The notes beneath the pieces are model-generated. The model had not been told where the DNA came from, did not search any database, and saw only the letters and a list, made by a program, of their open reading frames with translations. From the NCBI GenBank assembly GCA_036867785.1, contig CP145428.1, positions 1-64,000 of the forward strand: DNA of 64,000 nt. Reading direction: 5' to 3'. This DNA comes from Plasmodiophora brassicae. Its lineage: Eukaryota; Endomyxa: Phytomyxea; Phytomyxea; Plasmodiophorida. This document shows, in pieces, positions 55,488 to 64,000 of the stretch. How positions within the stretch are numbered: the first letter of the stretch is position 1; every line of letters starts with the position of its first letter. The position numbers and the translations under genes were made by a program.

Positions 55488-58400
55488 TTAATTGTGAGCC
55501 TCGGCGTCGGGTGAGCGATCGCCCACGACAGTGTCGATCCGCTGGGCAGGTTGTGCCTGCGTGGTCCTGTTGTCCAGGGGCGCGCAGCCTGGCGCCATCT
55601 GTAGCGTCACCTGCGGTGCCATGTCGCGTGCAGACGGCCCCTGAACTCCAGACGATGGCTCCGGCGCCAACGACAGTTGCCGATGGTGAAGACGGTCTGG
55701 GCCAGTCCTAGCAAGATAGTCCTCAGGTTGCGGTTCTCGATGAGGCCGAACAGCATCAGGCCGTTTCTTAGCCAGCAGTGCGTCCTTTCCGGATACGGCC
55801 CGCTCCCATGTCGACCCCAGGATCTCCTCGACCGCCTCGGCTTCATACTTGACGTGCTCGGTCTGTCGCCCAGTTCCGGCATCGACATCAGCCGACGCCT
55901 GAATGTTATGAAGCTTGGAGTTGGCAACTACAGGTACGAATTCCATAGTCGTTGCTGCACCCAGAGCGACCGCGATTGCCGCTGAACTCTGTTTGGGCAG
56001 GTGCGGCAGTGTTTGATTCGCCTTTCCGGAGAGTTTCTTTTCCGACCATTGCCCGATCAGGCTTCCGGGTTTCCGCTGGGTTTTCCCCACTATCGTCGTG
56101 CCGGCGCCAGCATTGGCCTGTGCCGCTGTCGACACAGTCCTGCGGCAGAACGCGACGACGAGTAGGACGCAGAGCAGGTCGCAGGACAGGAAGAGGGCGT
56201 AGAATCCGAGGAACCCGGCCATGTATGCCTGCGGGACGATGATGGACAGCAGCCATAGCACGCTCTCGACGCACAGGGCAGCCGAGAACAGGGTGCACGT
56301 GATGAACACAAACCGACCGACGCGCCTGTACGACTGAGCGTGTCCCTGCTGATGGTTCCCGATGGAAGCGGCCGCCTCCGCCAACGTGTTCCGCATGGAA
56401 CGGCTGGTGTACAGGAAGTAGGACCCGCAAAGAAGGCAGGCGGCGGCGACCAGAGCGGCGGCGACGTCGAACAGAATCAGGTACAGAGGAACCGTCCGAA
56501 CGACGACGCTGTCTGTGGAAGTCACAGCGACACCACAAATGACCAGCGCGGGCACGCCAAGCGATATCGTCAAGTTGCCGACAACGTATGGCCCCACGAC
56601 GCCAGTCAGCACATTCGTGGGTGCGCCCGTCGACATCTTCTTCATGCGGTCGCCGACCGACCAGATCATCAGAATGAAGTACGTCAGAAGGAAGAACTCG
56701 CACATGGACGGCAGGACGGACAGAACGGCGACCGGGACAATGGCGGCGGTGAACGCCAGGTTCACAGCGCAGATCGCTGAACGAACCAGACAGACCGTGA
56801 CGGAGAGCGACAGTAAGACAAATACGGAATGTCGAGCGTGCACCTTGGTGACATGCCGTCGGGCCAGGGCGGCAAGCGCAACAGCAACGCTTCCTGTCGC
56901 TAGGTACAGCCCCAGGAACACGCGATGGACGGCGTTGGCGTCGCTGATGACCGCCTCCAGTGCTTGCTGAGCAGAGATCCACGTCGACGCACCACATCCA
57001 GGTGCTGGTTGCACCTGCTCCATGTACATGACCAGCGCGAAGTCTGTCAGGTGTGTACAGGCACACGTCACCGATGTGGCGTTGCTGGACAGGATCGTCG
57101 TGCATCCCGCTGTGGTCCAGTTCTGGTACACGCTGTCGAACGTGACGCAAACGGGACGGGTGGCATTGGCCGAACGACACGAGGGTGTTCCCGATACGTC
57201 GATGTCCGGACGCCACCGGGTTGTGGGTACCAACGTGACCTGGACAGGGGACGCGGACGACAGGTTGTGTACATGGATCGGGTCGGGCGATGACATCGTC
57301 CCTGCTGCTGAACGCAGCAGGTTGTAGGCGCGGACGGTGACAACAGGGGATGCCGGGTTCACCATCGCCGATGCCTGCGGGTCTCCCGCCCACGTCGTCA
57401 TCTGTACCCCCACGTCGCCGCTGATGTTCATGGCCGACCAGAAATCGGACGGAAGCACGACGGATGAGGAAGGGCGTACGACGCCCGTCGTATCGCAGGT
57501 GCCGCTCACGTGGTCGAGGCCGTCCAGCGCCCAGGCCTGAGACACGAAGTTGGGCGTTGCGATCGTAGACACAGGTTGGCATGGGGACACTGTCGCGACC
57601 TGCGCCATGGCAATCATGTCGACGACGGTACCCGCGGGCGCCATTGCCGATCGTACAGGCGACGTTGTGGTGTTCATCAGGTCGGAGGCGGTCATCGCTG
57701 ACGATACCGATTGAGCTAGGGCGGTCAGCCCCAGGAACGTCAGCGATGGTGATGACGTCGGCGTCGTTGTGCCCGATAATGATTCCTCGAGCAGCGTTCG
57801 GGCGAACGACAGGACTTGCTGGGTGGTATTGGGCGACAGCTGATGAGGCTGGGCGGTCAGCGCCCCAAGCAGCATGGCAGCGTCGTCAGCGCTCGTCGCG
57901 TTCGACCACGTTGCGACCAGCGCCGATATCAGTGTGGACCGTGCCGCGACGACGGCGGGTGACGACGACGTCGGGCTGGGCGTTGTTGCGTTGGCCAGAG
58001 CATTCAGGGCCAGCGTGGCCGTCTGCAGGCGGTTCAATGCGACCCGGGGCGGATCCCCAGCCCAGGTCGCACTGGCAGCAGCGCTGGCCAGCACGGTTTC
58101 AGGCGGCGCCCGCTGAACGACAACATCGACCCAGGCGGGCGACGAGCGAACGCGCGACCCGGACGCGATGGCACGAACGAGCAGCCGAACGCCGGCCGAG
58201 TTCCCCGCAGGCAACGTCGTCATCACCGAGGGCGATGTCGGGTCACCCGCCGCCACGATACCGTACTCGGCGCCGGACGGGTCTCCCACGATCATGTACG
58301 AGAACGCGTACGACAGACGGGAATCGGCGTGCCATCCCCAGGTGCTGACTTTGAACATGGTCGATAGCTCCTGGGCGGCGCCTGCCCAGGACACGTTGAC

Positions 58401-61400
58401 CGTGCCGCCTGTGGGTACCGCTGGGACGGTGAGAATGATGGAAGCGGTCGTCGTCACGCCGCCTGGAAAGCCGGCAGTGACTGTGAACCGGTACGTGGTG
58501 GAGTACCGCAGTACGTTCGGGGCCAGCACGAGCGCCAGCGTGTTCACCGGTGGGGTTAACGCGTTCCCGGACGCGGTCGACAGGTCCAGGGTGTCACAGT
58601 GCCATGACGTTGTCACCAGGCGCCGGTCGACGGCGGCTGGCGGGATCCTGGCATACAGCGCCAGGGGCTGGGCAGGATCCAGCAGCGGGGGCTCTTGTAG
58701 GCGAACCCAGAATGGCGAACTTGTCACCGGCGAGACGCCCCGGCCGGTTACACGAGTCGAGGCACGTGTTAGTCGGGCTGCTGCTCGTATTAGGCTTCCC
58801 CGTTCCGCCGATAGTCGTCATGTTGATCTTACCTCCCGTTGGGCGTCTCGTTGTTGTTTGCCCTCCTACTGTCGTCGGGCGTCTTGATGTACTCGGATGT
58901 CTTGACGTCGTCGAGTGGCTTGGCGTCTGATGTGTCGCTGCCAGGTGCTTTGTCGTCGGCCTGGTGGACCGTCTGGTGGTCGGACCCTGTCGCCGTGCGG
59001 TACTTGGACGCCTGCTTGCTGGATGATTTACTGACGTGAGTCGTCTCGAGGTTGCTGGATGCGTTGTCGCGGGCGGCCTTGTCGTCGATCGTATTGTGCT
59101 TGGTTGTCGTGTGGTAGGGTGCCTTGTGCTTGAGCGCTTTGCGTATGGTCGTCTTGTGGATGGTCGACTCGTGGAAGGTCGTCTCGTGGTAGGTCGTTCC
59201 GTAGTAGGTCGTCTCATAGTAGGTTGCCGCGTGGCAGACCGGCTCGTAGTAGGTCGTCTTGTGGTAGGTCGTCTCGTAGTCGCACGCCTCGTCGTAGGCC
59301 GTCTCGTGGTAGGTCGCCACGTAGTAGGTCGTCCCGTGGTTGGTCGTCTCGTAGTAGGTCGTCTCGTAGAAGGTGATCCTGCGGTAGGTTTTGTAGTAGG
59401 CCATCTTGAAGTAGGTCGCCTTGAAGTAGGTCGCCTTGAAGTGGATCGCTGCGTAGTCGGTGGTCTTGTAGTTGGACCTCGTCCTGTAGTAGGCCGCCTT
59501 GAAGTAGATGGCCTGGTGGTAGGTCGTCTCGTGGTAGGTCTTTTCGTAGTAGGTCGTCTTGAGGTAGGTCGCCTCGTAGTAATTCGATTCGCAGTGGGTC
59601 GTCTTGTAGTGGGTCGCCTCGTAGTGGGCCTCCTCGAAGTGGGTCGCCTCGTAGTTGGACGCCTCGTGGTAGGTCGCATCGTGGTTGGACGTTTTGTGGT
59701 AGATCGTCTCGTGGTGGGTCGTCTCGTGGTAGGTCGCCTCGTAGTGTGCCGCCTCGAAGTGGGTTGCCGCGTAGTTGGACGCCTCGTCGTAGGTCGTCTC
59801 GTAGTTGGACCTCTCGTAGTAAGACGTATCGTGGTAGGTCGTCTCGTGGTAGGTCGACCTGAGGTAGGCCGCCTCGTAGTAGGCCGTTTCGTAGTAGGTC
59901 GTCTTGTAGTAGATCGCTTTGTAGTAGGCCGCCTCGTGGTCGGTCGTCTCGTAGTAGGTCGTCCCGTGGTAGGTCGTCTCGTGGTAGGTCGCTTGGTAGT
60001 AGGTCGCCTTGTGCTGGGCTTAATAGTTGGTTTCCGTGTTGACGGTCTGGGACTTGGTGTTGGTGCAGGTGTTGGTGCAGGGCAGTATGGTCGACTGCCG
60101 ACAGCGTATGAGCCACCTCCTTTGGTGAAGTTCACCGGTGGCGGCAGCGGAACGCATGTCAGCGCGGTCATCTGCCAGTTGAGATCCCTATCCGCAAGGT
60201 CAAGACTGTGCACCGGAACCGTCTTATCGCTTGGTACAGGTTGCCTGACGTAGAATACGAGGTCAAGTTCTGGAACAAATACAGGTCCAGCGACGCAATG
60301 GACGGATTCTGGTTGATACCACTAATTAGCAAATACGCCCACATGATCAGTTCCATATGGCCACGACCCAAGCGCCGTATTCCATACAGCGATGTCAGCC
60401 GTGTCAGCATTGCGAAAAGGTTCGCGTTCAACGACGTCAACTTGTTGTTCCAGATATACCTGGGCGGGGAGCCTCAGCCGACGCTTCGCCCCAAATCACG
60501 TCGTGGAGGTAGCATACAGAGTCTGGAGCCTTGTCAGTGTGTCGAAGACGCCCAGTGGAAGCCCCGTAATGACGTTGCCACCCAGGTCCAGTTGCGTCAG
60601 GCCCGTTAAGTACCTGAACGCGTTCGAAGGCACGGTCTGTAAGGAGTTGGCGCTAAACCACCTGTAGGAGGCGCCAGTACGTCAATTAGCCAGAGCCAAA
60701 CCCAGTACTGTGCCTCGACATTTCCTCACAGCTGAGTCAACGCCGTTAGCGCGTCGAGGGACCCGGCCGTGATCGACGGTATTTGGTTGTTCGAGACGAC
60801 CCTGTACGAGCGGGTCAGTGGGTGTCGACCGGTTCGGTGTGGCTGCCACAACGTGCAATCACCGACAGGCTCTGCAATGACACGGGCAGTGCGCCGGTCG
60901 CTATCGCTTGCGTGATCTTGTTGCCAGAGATAATCCTGCGGCCCAGAACGCGTCAGACGCAGCGGTGGCACAGAGCGGCATACGTAATCTGGCAGACAGT
61001 TGCTGCAATGATGTTAACGTATTGAACACACCGATCTGGACTGTTGTGATCGAGTCCGAGCCGACGTTTCTGTTGGGCACACGATCGATTCGGTCACACT
61101 CGGCAGCGCTCTCTCGCGCGGGCCCTGATATACATTATCTGAAGCAACGGCATCGAGTCGAAAGCACCCGTCGTGATGGAAGTGATGCCGGGGTTGTGAT
61201 GGATACTTCTGCAATGCATATTAGTACTGTGAGCGCGCGTTGCTCTGCAACCGTGACGTGGCCGTACAAGAATTGAATGTTGCCAACGTTTGGCAAAGTC
61301 GAAAACCAGGTCGAGTTGATCGCGCCGGTGAGATTTGTCAATGGCGACACATCGCTGCATGCACATTAACCGACGAAGAAGATGCATTGGGCAGGTCACC

Positions 61401-61550
61401 ATACAGAGTGACGGAACCGGCGCATCCCTTCCCGTACCAGGTGCACAGGTTCGACGCGTGCGCCACGCTCCACAGAACAATAACCGTCCAGGAGCCGATT
61501 AGCCACGCCGCGCACGACGCCGACGCAGGCCTGATCCGCGACGTCGGCAT
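55488..61550 (-). CDS. LRR / REJ / GPS / seven-helix receptor
   Basis: Eleven exons (61550-61405, 61354-61268, 61208-61134, 61069-60998, 60935-60867, 60801-60730, 60661-60518, 60459-60388, 60321-60259, 60205-58766, 58719-55488) give about 1,823 residues. A signal peptide (AWLIGSWTVIVLWSVAHA) leads into a short Cys cap (CTWYGKGC) and about nine LRRs, most encoded one per phase-2 exon near 72 nt. A Cys cap and a Thr/Arg/Pro stalk to about 745 follow. The rest parallels the NHL receptor closely: SPFWVRLQ, REJ-like VPTGGTVNVSWAG ... YAFSYMIVG, GPS (CACTHLTDFALV, about 1305), seven helices about 1345-1590 and a tail. The pair share the signalling half and differ in the sensor, which implies domain shuffling. 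Confidence 0.78.
58770..60060 (-). repeat. Thr/Arg/Pro tandem-repeat stalk of the LRR receptor
   Basis: About 430 residues of TTRRP, TTKRP, TSRRP and similar units, strictest at 59150-60020, linking the LRR domain to the REJ-like domain. Same unit as in the NHL receptor. Confidence 0.85.
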
Positions 61551-61703
61551 CTAGTTTAGGTTGGGGTACGGAATTCGATCGCGTCCCGTCCCGGCCGGGC
61601 CCATACTGTACCATTATATGTAGACCCAAACGGGGATATCAGCAGAGTTTGCACATATTCCATACGAGTGACCCACCACGTGATCGAGACCTTCAGCAGC
61701 CAA

Positions 61704-63707
61704 TTAACGACTCCCGGCTCGATCAAGCAATGACAGCTGACTCTCCGGCCCCTGGGTTCGGGCACCTCCTCACAACGAGTTCGTCAGCAGCATGTGAACC
61801 ATGTGTTTGTATTTGTATCACAGATAGGCTCCTTGGTCATCAGCGGGGGATCAGCATATAACCTGGGTTCGATTCGGCAGTCCCCATAAGGCCTCCGCTA
61901 TACCCGGGTACGACCAATGCAGCCAATAGCATATCGGGTTCCCTGTAAGCACCCTGCGAACACACATGACAGCACACACATGGTCAACAGTGGACTTCAA
62001 TAGGATTGAACATGAGTGTCTCGCACAAGGTGCCCAGCGACGACATGCCGTCGAACGCCGCTTTCTCAATATACGTGATGTGGTTGTTGGCCAAACGCCT
62101 GTATACAATATCGTGTTTGTCAGTACTTATATCACAGAGCGCATAAAGCCTACAAGAAGGCCAGTGACGATAACCCGTTAAATACACCAGTCTCGACCGT
62201 ATCGATATAGTTGTTAGACAGCTCCCTGTACACGAAGTTCATCAGCTGTTCGCATTCGAATGCGCACCTCAAGTCAAGGCATACAGCTCTCGTAACGACG
62301 ACAGGCGATCGAACGCTCCTTGCTCAACAATCGAAACGCAATTATGGTCCATCCATCTGTGCACGACGCATGTCACCAGGGTACGGGTGTGTGATGCGTT
62401 CAACAGGTTCACGTGCAGTGTTAGCAAAGATGTTATCCTGCAGAACATGCCTCTCCGAATCCTTCCGATGAGGTTGTCGGACAGCCGTCTATACAGAACG
62501 CAGTTGGTCCCCCGCGTTTGGAACGTGGGCGAGACGTCAGCTCGATCACACGTACAGCTCCGTTAGCGATCCCATCGCATCGAGAGCGCCGTTCTCAACG
62601 TCGGCGATACGGTTTTGGTTTAACCATCTGTGCACGATACATAGAGGTTAAACCGGGGTGGCCCGTCTGCTCTCGGAACAAAGATGATTGCACACACAGG
62701 AACGCCAGGGTGGATATTCCATTGAACATGCCCTTCTTCACCGCACCGAGGCGGTTGTCAATCAACGACCTACATGCAATGAGAAACCGCATGACGCTGG
62801 TAAACGCCGCGCTTACAGTACAGAAAGGGATGGCAATGCTTGAAAAGTCCCGCCTTGAATATCCATAATGAGATTATCGTCTAGCCATCTGTGCGCACAA
62901 TATGGTTTAGTTCACAATACAGAGGCAGGTCGCCGAACAATGCAAACAATACAATAGCGCCAGTGATGGCATGCCTAGGAACGAGCCTTTGTGGACGAAC
63001 TCGATGTCGTTGTGTGACAAGTGTCTGAAACAGAGTCAACGACAAAAGGAATTCATTGCGCATTCATCAGCAGTAGTACACACAGCTCAGTGAGCGATGA
63101 CGTCCCATTGAAGGCCCCGCTCTGAACGAATGTGACGCGGTTGCGTTCCAGCGATCTGCAGGGGCGGTTGATCGCACCGGGACGACATTAAGACGACTTG
63201 CCGCAGCAGCGGAATATGCATACAAGTAGGTCAACGACGACATTCCGTCAAACACGCCCTGTTTGATGGACCCGATAGCGTTGCCAGCCAACGACCTATG
63301 CGCACATGAAAGGTGAACAGCTGGTGCGCTGGACACGGCGACGATCTGGCTGATACAGGACGGCCAGCCTCGACAGGGCGTGGAACGCGCCCCTTTCGAT
63401 CGACGTGACCCGGTTGTCCTGCAAGAATCTTGGACGGCGCTTCAGTTGACGGCGGCAGACGAACGAATTGGCACCCACAAGAGGGCCGCGTTCGTGACCC
63501 GAGCGAACATATCGGCGGTGAGATGTGTGAGATCGTTGCTACGCAGATCGCTGGACACGGGCACTTAAATATTTTCATAAAGCAGGATGCTGGACATCAG
63601 TTGTACACTAGCTCAGGGGAGCAGTCGACGCTGTCGGCAACGGCGTCGTGCGGCAGAAGCACGCACAGCACAATGGGCATCAGCAGCACTGACACCCGCA
63701 ACGACAT
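61704..63707 (-). CDS. Secreted leucine-rich-repeat protein
   Basis: Fifteen exons give 367 residues: 63707-63607; twelve 72-nt exons (63550-63479, 63428-63357, 63295-63224, 63155-63084, 63024-62953, 62888-62817, 62769-62698, 62627-62556, 62488-62417, 62356-62285, 62225-62154, 62098-62027); then 61953-61863 and 61751-61704. The signal peptide is MSLRVSVLLMPIVLCVLL. Every repeat exon is phase 2 and encodes one 24-residue LRR (for example LQDNRVTSIERGAFHALSRL). A Cys cap (GNPICYWLHWSY) and a short tail close the protein. There is no membrane segment. One donor is GC rather than GT (62416-62415). The next gene starts 154 bp further on. In-frame ATGs exist upstream, but only 63707 starts a clean signal peptide. 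Confidence 0.75.
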
Positions 63708-64000
63708 CGGCAATCTGCAGGGGGACGAACCAGGACGGTTGCGGTTGATCATCAGGACCTTGCGGCCAATACCCTCTGCCATCCTGGACACGGTGCCCAC
63801 CGATGGACAAGTCACGCGCACGAACAACAATCGGGTCGGAACAGCAGGACGTGCAAGAAAAAGGGGGGCCCGAACCTCCGAATCCAACAATAGCCGCGCG
63901 CGGGTTGCAGGCCGGCGACGTCTTCCGGGTCGCGAAATGACGAAGGTATCCTGTGTGACTGGCATCGGTGTAGCCCATGTGGGTGGTGTGGGCGGGGACT
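63708..64000. other. Upstream region of the secreted LRR gene
   Basis: The minus-strand frame remains open upstream with other ATGs (MAEGIGRKVLMINRN), but composition and the lack of a leader suggest 5' untranslated sequence. Nothing else recognised before the window ends. Confidence 0.5.

Noticed and set aside
61550-61751. One giant LRR gene from 63.7 to 55.5 kb
   Set aside because: The first LRR protein has its own Cys cap and a stop at 61704, and a new ATG with signal peptide lies at 61550.
1-64000. tRNA, rRNA or snRNA genes
   Set aside because: Read by eye on both strands; no cloverleaf box A/B pair or conserved rRNA core was recognised. A covariance-model scan would be needed to exclude them.

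Overview
The window is the left end of a eukaryotic chromosome. It starts with about 283 bp of CCCTAAAA repeats (TTTTAGGG on the other strand) and then carries densely packed, GC-rich genes. Most genes have GT-AG introns of about 46-111 nt, which I placed by frame and by family motifs. The organism is a unicellular eukaryote. The telomere type, the compact genome, the short introns, a chitinase, Skp1-ankyrin proteins and small secreted proteins would suit a plasmodiophorid (Rhizaria). That assignment is inference: TTTTAGGG telomeres also occur in some green algae.

Region 1 (1-10.97 kb) is the subtelomere. It holds decayed sequence, a GH6 cellulase-type gene, and a tandem segmental duplication (4143-7968 and 7969-10967). 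Each unit carries a glycosyltransferase-like type II membrane protein, a MORN-repeat pseudogene and a metallothionein-like locus. The first metallothionein copy is complete and its start codon is split by an intron. The second has lost most of its cysteine exons.

Region 2 (10.9-33.4 kb) holds an LRR membrane protein, a Ser/Thr kinase, a coiled-coil membrane protein, a TBC-type Rab-GAP, a zinc-ribbon protein, two tandem seven-helix proteins, a proline-rich repeat protein, Tim9, a Borealin-like protein, a 1,328-residue cysteine-rich surface protein and an MscS channel.

Region 3 (33.7-45.5 kb) holds an Skp1-like/ankyrin fusion with two decayed copies, a secreted C2H2-finger protein, another small secreted protein, Ctf8, a head-to-head pair encoding both subunits of queuine tRNA-ribosyltransferase, a membrane-anchored GH18 chitinase and a small, possibly mitochondrial protein.

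Region 4 (45.5-63.7 kb) is the most unusual. Three surface-protein genes run head to tail on the minus strand: a secreted LRR protein; a receptor with LRRs, a Thr/Arg/Pro stalk, REJ-like and GPS domains and seven helices; and a roughly 3,053-residue paralogue in which the LRRs are replaced by four modules of NHL beta-propeller repeats. They look like domain-shuffled adhesion-GPCR-like receptors. I found no mobile element, CRISPR array, rRNA or tRNA.
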